Positions 19,199 through 27,621 are shown, counted from the first letter of the stretch. The stretch is DNA of 62,709 nucleotides from Frigidibacter sp. RF13 (GCF_026626305.1 NZ_JAPNUE010000014.1:1-62709), one strand, 5' to 3'. Made by a program: numbers and translations. Notes: generated by a model not told the origin, from the sequence alone.

Positions 19199-21286
19199 AT
19201 GGCGCGCGATCCCCGCTACGATATCCTGTTCGAGCCGCAGAAGATCGGCCCGAAGACCGCGCCCAATCGTTTCTATCAGGTGCCTCATTGCAATGGCGGC
19301 GGCTATCGTGACCCCTCCGCCGTGGCGGCGATGAGAGGCGTGAAGGCCGAGGGCGGCTGGGGCGTGATCTTCACCGAACAGACCGAGATGCACCCGACCT
19401 CGGAAATCACGCCCTTCATCGAACTGCGGCTGTGGGAGGATCAGGACATTCCGATGATCGCCCGCATGGCCGAGAAGATGAAGGCGCACGGGGCGCTTGC
19501 GGGGATCCAGCTGGCCTATTCTGGTATCAACGGGCCGAATTTCTACACCAAGGAAGTGCCTCTGGCGCCTTCCGCCCTGCCGATCCGCACCTTCACCAAC
19601 GATCCGGTCCAGGCCCGCGCCATGGACAAGTCCGACATTCGCAACCTGCGCCGCTGGTTCGTGAATGCCGCCCGGCGCTGCGAGCGGGCGGGGTTCGATC
19701 TCATCTGCCTTTACGGTGCCCACGGGTTCGGCATCTTCCAGCATTTCCTCAGCCGCGCCACCAACCAGCGGTCTGACGAATATGGCGGGAGCTTGGAAAA
19801 CCGCTCGCGCTTCGTGCGCGAGGTGATCGCCGACATGCGCGAAGCGGTGGGCGACCGGATGGCGCTGACGCTTCGCGTGTCGCTGGACGAAACGATCGGC
19901 GATCTTGGCTTTTCCAATGCCGAGGTCCGCGATTTCATCGCCATGAATGCCGATCTGCCGGACCTGTGGGATCTGGCCCATGGCACATGGGAGGATTGCT
20001 CTGGCCCCTCGCGCTTCAAGGAAGAGGCGGCGCAGGAGGCCTTGGTGAAGGGCATTCGTGACCTGTCCCAACGACCCGTCGTCGGTGTTGGCCGCTTCAC
20101 CTCGCCCGATGTGATGGTGCGTATGCTGCGGCAGGGCGTGCTGGACTTCATCGGCTGCGCCCGACCCTCGATCGCCGACCCGTTCCTGCCGCTTAAAGTG
20201 GCTGAGGGACGGATCGAGGACATCCGCGAATGCATCGGCTGCAACATGTGCATAACCGGCGACATGACCGGTGGCATGGGACGCTGTACCCAGAACCCGA
20301 CCTGGATGGAGGAATGGCGGCGCGGCTGGCACCCGGAAAGGATCGCGCCGAAGGGCGACAGTCGCTCGGTCCTGATCATCGGTTCCGGCCCTGCTGGGCT
20401 GGAGGCGGCGCGCGCCGCCGCGATGCGGGGCTATGAGGTGGCGGTGGCCGAGGCGCGGGAGGAGTTGGGCGGACGGGTGGCGCGGGAGCGGGTTCTGCCG
20501 GGGCTCAGCGCCTGGGGCAGGGTGGTCGATTACCGGCTCTATCAGTTGCGCCAGCGCGGCAATGTCTCGCTTTACCCCGGATCGCCCCTGACGGCGGACG
20601 ATGTGATGGCGTTCGGGTTTGAGAATGTCTGCGTCGCGACCGGCAGCCGCTGGCGGGCCGACGGCGTCGCGCGCCAGCATGTGATGCCGATCCCGCATTC
20701 AGGCGCTTTGCCCATCTTTACGCCCGACGATCTGATGGAAGGGCGGATGCCCACGGGCCGCGTCGTCCTCTTCGATGACGATCATTTCTACATGGGTGGG
20801 GTGCTGGCCGAACTGTTGGCGTCGCAGGGCTGCGAGGTGACATTGATCACGCCCGCGGCCTTCGTTTCGGACTGGACGCGCAATACGCTGGAACAGGCGA
20901 CGATCCACCGGCGGCTTGCCGACAGGGGTATTACGATCCGCCTGAATACTGGGCTCGCGTCCATCAAGAGTGACGGGGTGGAAACGACCTGCAGCTACAC
21001 CGATCGCCGCGAATTCCTGGGGTGCGATGCGCTGGTGATGGTTGCCTCCCGCCAGTCGGAGGACGGGCTCTATCACGACCTCCTCTCCCGCCAGCCGGAC
21101 TGGCAGGCGGCCGGCATCCGCAGCGTGCGACTGATCGGCGATGCGGCGGCGCCGGGGCCAATCGCCTGGGCGACCTTTGCGGGCCATCGCTACGGGCGCG
21201 AACTGGATCAGGGGCTCTGGGGTGAGGATTGGGGTGACGCACCCGCTTTTCGGCGCGAGGTGGCAGAACTGTCGCGCGATCCCTGA
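19199..21286 (+). CDS. TMADH/DgcA-family iron-sulfur flavoprotein (N-methylamine or betaine-type demethylase)
   Basis: The 695-residue protein aligns along its length with trimethylamine and dimethylamine dehydrogenases: an Old Yellow Enzyme-type FMN barrel, a 4Fe-4S site (C345, C348, C351, C363), and a C-terminal ADP/NAD-binding domain starting VLIIGSGPAGLEAA near residue 391. Cys31 in PHCNGGG aligns with the cysteine that carries covalent FMN in TMADH, and YGAH keeps the active-site Tyr and His. The aromatic substrate bowl is altered: position 61 is Gln, as I recall for dimethylamine dehydrogenase, and Asp355 replaces a bowl Trp. The GDMTGG stretch resembles dimethylglycine or stachydrine demethylases. 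Exact substrate unknown. Confidence 0.85.
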   Translation: MARDPRYDILFEPQKIGPKTAPNRFYQVPHCNGGGYRDPSAVAAMRGVKAEGGWGVIFTEQTEMHPTSEITPFIELRLWEDQDIPMIARMAEKMKAHGALAGIQLAYSGINGPNFYTKEVPLAPSALPIRTFTNDPVQARAMDKSDIRNLRRWFVNAARRCERAGFDLICLYGAHGFGIFQHFLSRATNQRSDEYGGSLENRSRFVREVIADMREAVGDRMALTLRVSLDETIGDLGFSNAEVRDFIAMNADLPDLWDLAHGTWEDCSGPSRFKEEAAQEALVKGIRDLSQRPVVGVGRFTSPDVMVRMLRQGVLDFIGCARPSIADPFLPLKVAEGRIEDIRECIGCNMCITGDMTGGMGRCTQNPTWMEEWRRGWHPERIAPKGDSRSVLIIGSGPAGLEAARAAAMRGYEVAVAEAREELGGRVARERVLPGLSAWGRVVDYRLYQLRQRGNVSLYPGSPLTADDVMAFGFENVCVATGSRWRADGVARQHVMPIPHSGALPIFTPDDLMEGRMPTGRVVLFDDDHFYMGGVLAELLASQGCEVTLITPAAFVSDWTRNTLEQATIHRRLADRGITIRLNTGLASIKSDGVETTCSYTDRREFLGCDALVMVASRQSEDGLYHDLLSRQPDWQAAGIRSVRLIGDAAAPGPIAWATFAGHRYGRELDQGLWGEDWGDAPAFRREVAELSRDP

Positions 21287-21376
21287 GGGGCGCGATAACG
21301 GATTTCTTCAAGGCATCCGGACCAATATCTTTTCAAGATATCGTCGCGCGCGTGTGAAACTGTAGGAGTTTATGCC

Positions 21377-21946
21377 TCAGCGGCCCCAGCTGCGGACCGG
21401 GCCGCAATCCATATGGACGAAATTGGAGCGGGAATATTTCCCGACGCCGCCTGCCTCGCAGGCCGACGCTGCGCGGTAGATCTGTCCGACCGAGCGCGAG
21501 CGCAGGCGCAGGTCGGCGGCCTTGGCCTCGATATGAAGCGAATTCTTCGCCACACCGCGCGAGCCTTCGCGCAGCATGGCATTGGTCTTCTTGGTGCGGT
21601 AACCCGACAGAAGCATGTAGGGCTCGTCCACCTCAAGCAGACGATGAGAGGCGGCGGCTATATCGATGGTGCGCGGGTCGATCGACTTCACTTCGTCCGA
21701 GCGCCAGTCGCGCATGAAATAGCTGATCTCGTTCAGGGCTTCGGCGATATATTCGCCCTCGATCCAGTAGATCGTGTCGAGGCTTTCGCCGGTCCGGCCG
21801 GAATACATGCGGATGCGGCGCACGTCGCCCGCGCCCTTGAGGAAACTGAAGGCGTTCGAGCAGGTCGGCGCAGCGGTAATCAAGGTGGCTGCAAAAACAC
21901 CCAACAGCCCGCGGCGGCTGACCCCGTTCTTGCCTGACATATTCAT
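21377..21946 (-). CDS. DUF882 / M15-type peptidase, exported
   Basis: The 189-residue product has a signal with a twin-arginine pair (SRRGLLGVFAATLITAAP) and a DUF882 domain related to the M15 D-Ala-D-Ala carboxypeptidase-like YcbK family. The metal ligands are visible as SLHIEAKAADL (His, Asp) and FVHMDCG (His). It probably acts on peptidoglycan in the periplasm. I chose the ATG at 21946 (MNMSGKNG); the frame remains open upstream but has no similarity. It is divergent from the L,D-transpeptidase gene, with a 295-base shared promoter region, a pairing common in Rhodobacterales. Confidence 0.87.
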   Translation of the reverse strand: MNMSGKNGVSRRGLLGVFAATLITAAPTCSNAFSFLKGAGDVRRIRMYSGRTGESLDTIYWIEGEYIAEALNEISYFMRDWRSDEVKSIDPRTIDIAAASHRLLEVDEPYMLLSGYRTKKTNAMLREGSRGVAKNSLHIEAKAADLRLRSRSVGQIYRAASACEAGGVGKYSRSNFVHMDCGPVRSWGR

Positions 21947-22130
21947 CCGTCCTGTCCCGTTCCGCTTAAGTCGCGGATTTTCGTGCAACTTATCCCCAAG
22001 TGCCCGCATTTTATGCCACGGGAAGATTCGGCTGCCAACCATGGAATTGTCCACGCATCGGAAAATAAGGACTTTCGGCAGAATCTTGCTCAGATCACGG
22101 TCGCGTGAACGGATCGCCGGATTAGTGGCC

Positions 22131-22156
22131 CAAAATCCGCAATCCGCGAGATTTTG
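22131..22156. promoter_or_regulatory. Inverted repeat in DUF882 / L,D-transpeptidase divergent region
   Basis: The 7-base arms caaaatc (22131-22137) and gattttg (22150-22156) are separated by 12 bases, in the region between the two divergent cell-wall genes and nearer the transpeptidase. The sequence is AT-rich against its background. It could be a shared operator, but no known regulator motif is recognised. Confidence 0.3.
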
Positions 22157-22241
22157 TGGGCTCCTGCCCGAATCGGTCTTGGAGAGCTTTCCCAAACGTT
22201 TCAAGCCTGTATTCTGACGACGCATAGTTCTTGAGGTTTCG

Positions 22242-23876
22242 ATGATCCCCGCGGGAGCCATTTCCCATGTCTGTCGCCGCCTGTCCTGCGGCGCTTCTGG
22301 CGTTCTTGCCCTGCCGCTCGCCGCGTTTCTGTCCCTGACTGCGCCGAGCGTGGCCCATGCGCAGACCGCGACCTTCCAAGCGGTCCTGTCCGAGGCGGCG
22401 GCGGAGGATGCGGCGATCGCCGGTTTCTACCGCGACCATGCCTATCTGACGCTCTGGACCGGTCCAAGCGACGCCCAGCGGCGCGAGGCGTTGTTCCGGG
22501 CACTGGCCGAGGCGGCAAACCACGGTCTGCCTGCCGGTAAATACGATGCCAACGCCCTGATGCAGCGCTTTTTTGCGGTTCAGTCCGAGGCGCAGCGCGC
22601 GCGGCTTGAGGTGGATGTCACGCGCACGTTCCTTGCCTATGCGCGCGATGTGCAGAGCGGCTTTCTGACGCCTGCCGCCATTGACCCGACCATCGTCCGC
22701 GAGGTGCCGCGCAAGGATGCGCGCGCCCAGCTTGACGGGTTTGCCGCGGCCGATCCCGTGGCCTTCTTCGCCGCGCTGCCGCCTGCGGCGCCGGAATATT
22801 CCGCGCTGCAGAAGGCGCGCCTTGATCTGGTTGCCGCGATCAATGCGGGCGGCTGGGGGCCGAAAGTGCCGGCGGGCAAGCTGACGCCGGGCGACGAGGG
22901 CGCGGGGGTGATCGCACTCCGCGACCGGCTGATCGCGCTTGGCTATCTCGCGCCCAATTCGAACGCGACATTCGACGGCGAGCTGAGCCGCGCCCTGCAG
23001 CGATTCCAGATCGACAACGGGCTGACGCCTGACGGGGTCGCAGGCGATGGCACGATCGCCGAGATCAACCGCACCCCGGAGGAGCGGCTGGAGTCGGTTC
23101 TCGTCGCCATGGAACGCCTGCGCTGGATGAACGGCCTGCCGCTCGGCTCCCGCCATATCTGGGTCAACCTGCCGGACTTTACCGCGAAGGTCGTCGACGA
23201 GGGCCGCGTGACCTTCGAAACCGTCACCGTCGTCGGCCAGAACCGCAAGGATACCCGCAGCCCGGAATTTTCGGACCAGATGGAGTTCATGGTCATCAAC
23301 CCGACCTGGAACGTGCCGCGCTCGATCACGGTCAAGGAATATCTGCCGATGCTGCAGAAGAACCCCAATGCGGCGGGGCATCTGAAGATCGTTGACAGGT
23401 CGGGGCGGCAGGTCGACCGCGCCGCGGTCGATTTCACCCAGTTCACCGAACGGAACTTCCCTTTCTCGATGAGTCAGGCCCCGTCCGACGGCAATGCGCT
23501 GGGTCTTGTCAAATTCATGTTCCCCAACCAGTGGAACATCTATCTGCACGACACGCCGCAAAAGCCGCTCTTCCAGAAAGAGGTCCGCGCCTTCAGCCAT
23601 GGCTGCATCCGTCTCGGCCGTCCGTTCGATCTGGCCTATGTGCTTCTGGCGCGCCAGACCGACGATCCCAAGGGGCTGTTCCACAGCCACCTCAACACCC
23701 GCAAGGAAACCGTGGTGACGCTTGATCAGCCGGTGCCGGTGCATCTGGTCTATTACACCGCCTGGCCGAACGCCGAGGGACATATCGAATATCGCCGCGA
23801 CGTCTACGGGCGCGACGGGGCGATCTTCGAGGCGATGCGCGCGGCCGGGGTGGCCTTGCCGACGGTTCAGGGGTAA
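22242..23876 (+). CDS. L,D-transpeptidase, YcbB-like, with peptidoglycan-binding domain
   Basis: This 544-residue periplasmic enzyme forms 3-3 cross-links in peptidoglycan or attaches proteins to it. It has a Sec signal (cleavage near AHA-QT, residue 40), a YcbB-type scaffold domain, a PG-binding module (VIALRDRLIALGYL to NGLTPDGVAGDGT, about residues 223-270), and the YkuD catalytic domain with SHGCIRLG, in which Cys455 is the nucleophile. Length and order match the large YcbB group rather than the short ErfK type. It is divergent from a DUF882 peptidase that probably acts on the same polymer. Confidence 0.93.
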   Translation: MIPAGAISHVCRRLSCGASGVLALPLAAFLSLTAPSVAHAQTATFQAVLSEAAAEDAAIAGFYRDHAYLTLWTGPSDAQRREALFRALAEAANHGLPAGKYDANALMQRFFAVQSEAQRARLEVDVTRTFLAYARDVQSGFLTPAAIDPTIVREVPRKDARAQLDGFAAADPVAFFAALPPAAPEYSALQKARLDLVAAINAGGWGPKVPAGKLTPGDEGAGVIALRDRLIALGYLAPNSNATFDGELSRALQRFQIDNGLTPDGVAGDGTIAEINRTPEERLESVLVAMERLRWMNGLPLGSRHIWVNLPDFTAKVVDEGRVTFETVTVVGQNRKDTRSPEFSDQMEFMVINPTWNVPRSITVKEYLPMLQKNPNAAGHLKIVDRSGRQVDRAAVDFTQFTERNFPFSMSQAPSDGNALGLVKFMFPNQWNIYLHDTPQKPLFQKEVRAFSHGCIRLGRPFDLAYVLLARQTDDPKGLFHSHLNTRKETVVTLDQPVPVHLVYYTAWPNAEGHIEYRRDVYGRDGAIFEAMRAAGVALPTVQG

Positions 23877-23906
23877 ATCTCGGGCCTAAGAGGCGCGGGA
23901 GTCCCC

Positions 23907-25013
23907 ATGCGAGTGACCGGTCATACTATCGAAGAGATTGCGCGCGCCATCGGCGGTACCGTCGCTGGCGACACGTCCATGCGCGTGACGGGAGCGAGCG
24001 AACCGGCGCAGGCCGGGCCCGATCATCTGGCACTGGCGATGGACCCGAAATATGCGCCCGGACTTGCCCAGGGTCAGGCGCGGGCCGCGCTTCTCTGGGC
24101 CGACGCCGACTGGCAGGCGCTGGGGCTCAAGGCCGCGATCCTGATCGGGCGACCACGGCTGGCGATGTCAGGTCTCACGCAGCTCTTCGACCCGGGACCC
24201 GAGATCGCGCCGGGCATCCATCCAAGCGCCGTTATCGACCCGACCGCCAGCATCGGCCCCGGCGCCGCCATCGGCGCCTTCGTGGTCATCGGGCGTGACG
24301 CCCGGATCGGTGCGAATGTCCGGATTGCCAGCCATGTCACCATCGCCGAAGGGGTTGAGATCGGCGCGGACGCTCTGATCCACACCGGCGCCCGGATCGG
24401 CGCACGGGTCAGGGTCGGCGACAGGTTCATCTGTCAGCCGGGAGCGGTGATCGGATCGGACGGCTTTTCCTTCGTGACAGAGAAGAAATCCGGCGTCGAA
24501 CAGATCCGCGAGACATTGGGCGAGCGAGGCGAGGTGACCGACCAGAACTGGCTGCGCATCCATTCGCTGGGGACCGTCGAGATCGGCGATGATGTCGAGG
24601 TGGGTGCCAATTGCGCCATCGACCGGGGCACGATCCGCGCCACGCGGATCGGGTCGGGAACCAAGCTCGATAACCTCGTCCATATCGCCCATAATGTGAC
24701 GGTTGGGCGCGACTGCCTTCTGTGCGGTCAGGTCGGCATCGCCGGATCGACCCGGATCGGCGACCGGGTGGTGATGGGCGGCCAGTGCGGGGTTGGCGAC
24801 AATCTTTTCGTGGGCGACGATGTAATTGCGGGGGGTGCGACCAAGATCATGTCGAACGCGCCTGCGGGCCGGGTGCTCTTGGGCTATCCCGCGATCAAGA
24901 TGGAAAGCCATATCGACGCCTGGAAGAACATCCGCCGCCTGCCGCGGCTTTTCGCGCAGGTGGCCGAGCTTCGGGCGCGGTCGGGGGCGAAGGATGACGG
25001 CAGTGACGGCTGA
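23907..25013 (+). CDS. lpxD: UDP-3-O-acylglucosamine N-acyltransferase LpxD
   Basis: LpxD adds the second 3-hydroxyacyl chain, from acyl-ACP, to UDP-3-O-acylglucosamine in lipid A synthesis. The 368-residue product has the N-terminal uridine-binding region and a left-handed beta helix of hexapeptide repeats (for example AVIDPTASIGPGAAIGAFVV). The catalytic histidine lies in VHIAHNVTVG. It stands 30 bases after the L,D-transpeptidase gene and overlaps the following acyl carrier protein gene by 20 bases, so lipid A acylation and a carrier protein are produced together. lpxA, lpxB and fabZ are not adjacent here. Confidence 0.96.
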   Translation: MRVTGHTIEEIARAIGGTVAGDTSMRVTGASEPAQAGPDHLALAMDPKYAPGLAQGQARAALLWADADWQALGLKAAILIGRPRLAMSGLTQLFDPGPEIAPGIHPSAVIDPTASIGPGAAIGAFVVIGRDARIGANVRIASHVTIAEGVEIGADALIHTGARIGARVRVGDRFICQPGAVIGSDGFSFVTEKKSGVEQIRETLGERGEVTDQNWLRIHSLGTVEIGDDVEVGANCAIDRGTIRATRIGSGTKLDNLVHIAHNVTVGRDCLLCGQVGIAGSTRIGDRVVMGGQCGVGDNLFVGDDVIAGGATKIMSNAPAGRVLLGYPAIKMESHIDAWKNIRRLPRLFAQVAELRARSGAKDDGSDG

Positions 25014-25266
25014 CATCGCCGCCGAGGTGACCGCGATCCTGGCGCGCGAGGCACTTCTCGACCCGCGCGAGTTGCGCGCCGATCTGCCTGCGGCGGATCT
25101 CGGGCTCGACAGTCTGGGCCTCGTCGAAGCGATCTTCGCCATCGAGGAGCGGTTCGGGATCACTGTCCCGTTCAATGCCAATACGCCTGAGGCGAGCGCC
25201 TTCGGCACGGCAACGGTGGGCGAGATCATCGCCGAGGTCGAGGCGCTCGTGCGCGCCCGGGGCTGA
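24994..25266 (+). CDS. Acyl carrier protein linked to lpxD
   Basis: The 90-residue product has the ACP core LGLDSLGLVEAIFAIEERFG, with the phosphopantetheine attachment serine at residue 40 in DSL. The region after GITVPF is longer than in housekeeping AcpP, with an insertion NANTPEASAFGTAT before the last helix, somewhat like the rhizobial AcpXL type. The start overlaps lpxD by 20 bases and a ketoacyl synthase follows after six bases. This suggests a dedicated carrier for one acyl product, perhaps a lipid A chain. Function inferred from context. Confidence 0.85.
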   Translation: MTAVTADIAAEVTAILAREALLDPRELRADLPAADLGLDSLGLVEAIFAIEERFGITVPFNANTPEASAFGTATVGEIIAEVEALVRARG

Positions 25267-25272
25267 GGCCCG

Positions 25273-26463
25273 ATGCGGCGGGTGGTCATTACCGGCGCTG
25301 GGACGGTCAATCCGCTCGGCCATACGGTGTCCGAGACGATCACCGGTTTGCTCTCTGGGCGCTCCGCCATCGGCAGGCTCGACATTCCTGATGCGGGACG
25401 GCTGTCGGTGCGGATCGGCGCACCGGTCGCGGGCTTCGATGCGGCCAGACACTTCCAGCCGCGCGATCTGACGCTTCTCGACCGGGCGACGCAGTTCGCC
25501 CTGGTATCGGCGCGGCAGGCGGTGGCCGCTTCGGGCCTGACCACTGTGCTGCCCGGAACCGGCGTGATCATCGGCACGGCGGGCGGCGGGCATGAAACAG
25601 CCGAGGCCGCCTATCGCGCTGTCTTCGCCGAGGGGCGCGACAGGGTTCATCCTTTCACCGTGCCGCGCCTGATGATGAACGCGCCCGCCAGCCGGATCGG
25701 GATCGAGTTCGGCTGCAAGGGGCCAACCTTCGCCGTCTCTTCCGCCTGTGCGTCTGCAAACCATGCGATCGGTTTGGCTTTTCAGTTGATCCGCTTCGGC
25801 GCCGCACCTGCGATGCTGGCTGGCGGCACGGATGCCATGCTGACGTTCGGCGGGCTGAAGGCCTGGGAAGGCTTGCGGGTCCTGTCGCCTGATGGTTGCC
25901 GCCCCTTCGACCGGGCGCGGAACGGGCTGGTGATGGGCGAGGGGGCGGCGGTCTTTTTCATGGAGGAGCGCGAGGCGGCGCTTGCCCGTGGCGCGACCGT
26001 TCTGGCAGAGATGGCCGGGTTTTCCATGGGCGCAGATGCCGCCGATATGGTCCTGCCATCGGTGGCCGGCGCCGAGGCAGCGATGCGGCGCGCGCTGGCC
26101 GATGCGGGTCTGTCGCCCGGCGAGATCGGCTATGTGAAAGCCCACGGCACCGGCACCCGCGCCAATGACCGGGCCGAGGCCGAGGCGATCCGCGCGGTCT
26201 TCCCGGGCGGTGTTGCCGTCTCTTCGACCAAGGGCGCGCATGGCCATCTGATGGGTGCGGCGGGCGCCGTGGAACTGCTTGCCTGCCTCGCGGTGCTTCG
26301 GGGCGACGGCATTGCGCCCACTGCCGGTTGCGATGATCCCGATCCGGACTGCGACATTGATCTGGTGCAGGGCGCCCCGCGCGCGGTTGAGATATCGGCT
26401 TGCCTGGCGAATGCCTTCGCCTTCGGCGGGCTCAACGCGGTGCTGGCGCTCCGCCGGGGGTGA
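25273..26463 (+). CDS. Beta-ketoacyl-ACP synthase (FabF/KAS II-like), lpxD-linked
   Basis: The 396-residue thiolase-fold enzyme carries the condensing triad: Cys159 (VSSACASANHAIG), His291 (KAHGTGT) and His325 (HGHLMGAAGA). It condenses malonyl-ACP with an acyl chain. It follows the acyl carrier protein gene by six bases, in an lpxD - ACP - KAS unit. This is unlikely to be the primary fabF, which normally sits with fabG, acpP and plsX. A specialised role in a long or hydroxylated acyl chain for the envelope is plausible but unproven. A terminator hairpin follows. Confidence 0.9.
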   Translation: MRRVVITGAGTVNPLGHTVSETITGLLSGRSAIGRLDIPDAGRLSVRIGAPVAGFDAARHFQPRDLTLLDRATQFALVSARQAVAASGLTTVLPGTGVIIGTAGGGHETAEAAYRAVFAEGRDRVHPFTVPRLMMNAPASRIGIEFGCKGPTFAVSSACASANHAIGLAFQLIRFGAAPAMLAGGTDAMLTFGGLKAWEGLRVLSPDGCRPFDRARNGLVMGEGAAVFFMEEREAALARGATVLAEMAGFSMGADAADMVLPSVAGAEAAMRRALADAGLSPGEIGYVKAHGTGTRANDRAEAEAIRAVFPGGVAVSSTKGAHGHLMGAAGAVELLACLAVLRGDGIAPTAGCDDPDPDCDIDLVQGAPRAVEISACLANAFAFGGLNAVLALRRG

Positions 26464-26470
26464 TACGAAA

Positions 26471-26492
26471 ACGCCGCCCGATGGGGCGGCGT
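26471..26492. terminator. Hairpin between convergent KAS and IalB genes
   Basis: A perfect stem of nine base pairs (acgccgccc) closes a four-base loop (gatg), eight bases after the ketoacyl synthase stop and before the end of the convergent IalB-like gene. It can serve transcripts from both sides. On the minus strand it is followed by TTTTC, a weak U tract. Confidence 0.75.
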
Positions 26493-26517
26493 CGTTGGGG
26501 GCTCGTCAGCATCCGCC

Positions 26518-27147
26518 TCAGGGCTTCGGCATTTCGGCCTTCACCGCAGTCAGCGCGTCGGTGAAGCCCTTGAGCGAGATATCGACCGAGACGATCTTGT
26601 CGGGCGCCGCGATCGGCACGACCGAAATCGTGGCCTTGTTGCCCTTCTTCATCTTCTCCACTTCCTCGCCGGTGAAGCCGATCCTCGAGAAACAGCCGAC
26701 CACGGCGCAGAAGGTATAGGGATAGCTCTTCGGCGTGGCGCCATCAATCGAGAGGCGCAGTTCCTGCGGCAGGAGCGTTTCCAGCGGCACGATGACAGTC
26801 GCGCCGGCCATGGCCTGACCGCCATCGGGCAGGGCGACTATGGTGATCTCGGCTACCGAATTGCCGTTGGCATCCTTCAGGAGCTGATAGATCTCGCAAG
26901 GGTCGGATCCGTCCTGGGTGCGGATGCAACGCAACTGCCAGTCGCCATGGGTCGATTTGACATAGGGCTCGGCGACATCGGCCACGTCCGTGCCCATGTT
27001 CAGTTCCGCCCCGGTGACCGGCTGGTCGGTCGCGGGCGCCTCGGTGATGTTCGGGTTTTCGGTCGTGGTCTCCTGCGCAAAGGCCGTCTGGCCAAGCGAG
27101 AGGCAGAGCGCGAGCGGTAGGAGGAGCGAGCGGGCGGCAACGGTCAT
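26518..27147 (-). CDS. Invasion-associated locus B (IalB) family exported protein
   Basis: The 209-residue product has a Sec signal (SLLLPLALCLSLGQTAFAQ), an acidic, Thr/Pro-rich spacer, and the IalB domain beginning at GDWQLRCIRTQDG with conserved cysteines (RCIRTQDGSDPC and FCAVVGC). The family is widespread in alphaproteobacteria as periplasmic proteins; despite the name from Bartonella, no invasion role can be assumed here. I chose the ATG at 27147, directly before the signal peptide. A possible promoter and a leader hairpin lie upstream. Confidence 0.88.
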   Translation of the reverse strand: MTVAARSLLLPLALCLSLGQTAFAQETTTENPNITEAPATDQPVTGAELNMGTDVADVAEPYVKSTHGDWQLRCIRTQDGSDPCEIYQLLKDANGNSVAEITIVALPDGGQAMAGATVIVPLETLLPQELRLSIDGATPKSYPYTFCAVVGCFSRIGFTGEEVEKMKKGNKATISVVPIAAPDKIVSVDISLKGFTDALTAVKAEMPKP

Positions 27148-27286
27148 GGATGAGGTCCGTCGAAGGTTTCTGTTGGTCCTGTGCCTTATCACGGGGTTCC
27201 GCGAGTGTCAGGGGCAAAAGCGGCGGCCGGGAGGTTCGCGGCAGCGGAAAACCGCCAAGATAGATGCGGTGCCATCAAAAGCAGAA

Positions 27287-27308
27287 CGGGACCCGATGAA
27301 GGGTCCCG
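27287..27308 (-). promoter_or_regulatory. Hairpin in probable leader of the IalB-like gene
   Basis: A perfect eight-base stem (cgggaccc) closes a six-base loop (gatgaa). It lies about 140 bases upstream of the IalB-like start and, on that strand, is followed by TTCTGCTTTT. It could be an attenuator in a long leader, or the end of a short transcript. Confidence 0.4.
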
Positions 27309-27357
27309 GTCCATTTCTCGCTCCCTGTCGGACGGGCCGACTATCTCATTGGTCGCG

Positions 27358-27386
27358 ACGCTAGAAGGCTTTCCTTCGTTCGTCAA
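27358..27386 (-). promoter_or_regulatory. Possible sigma-70-type promoter for the IalB-like gene
   Basis: On the minus strand TTGACG (27386-27381) is followed after 17 bases by TAGCGT (27363-27358). The -35 box is good and the -10 box weak, as is common in this group of bacteria. It would give a leader of about 200 bases that contains the hairpin at 27287-27308. Confidence 0.4.
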
Positions 27387-27441
27387 CATGAAAAATCGCC
27401 GCGCTTGTAAACCGATAGTTGACGGAAAAATCACGAAAAAA

Positions 27442-27463
27442 GCCGCGCCAAAGGCGGCGCGGC
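27442..27463 (-). terminator. Strong minus-strand terminator with no gene upstream of it
   Basis: An eight-base GC-only stem (gccgcgcc) closes a six-base loop (aaaggc). On the minus strand it is followed at once by TTTTTTCGTGATTTTT, so it has the shape of an intrinsic terminator for transcription coming from the DUF853 side. No annotated minus-strand gene lies there. It may end an antisense or small RNA, or insulate the IalB promoter. Confidence 0.6.
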
Positions 27464-27484
27464 CAGTCTGACAGGGAGGAAGTC

Positions 27485-27544
27485 ATGTCCTTTCCGCGCA
27501 GTCGCGCGTCCGGGATGAAGGCCACTATGGCAATGCAAGGTTAA
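27485..27544 (+). CDS. Possible 19-residue upstream peptide before the DUF853 gene
   Basis: A 20-codon frame, ATG to TAA, reads [19 protein letters not shown]. An excellent ribosome binding site (agggaggaa) stands four bases before the ATG, better than that of many genes in the window. It ends 77 bases before the likely start of the DUF853 ATPase. It could be a leader peptide or a small regulatory protein. With only 19 residues, chance cannot be excluded. Confidence 0.35.
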   Translation: MSFPRSRASGMKATMAMQG

Positions 27545-27621
27545 GAATGTATTGTAACGCCGTATCGCGGTGGCCGGGCCCCGTCCTGACCGCTGACAAT
27601 CGTGATTTGGAGGATGTGCGC

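Noticed and set aside
27547..27621. ATG 27547 as start of the DUF853 protein
   Set aside because: The extra 25 residues have no similarity, while GTG 27622 has ggagg at a proper distance and starts the homologous part.
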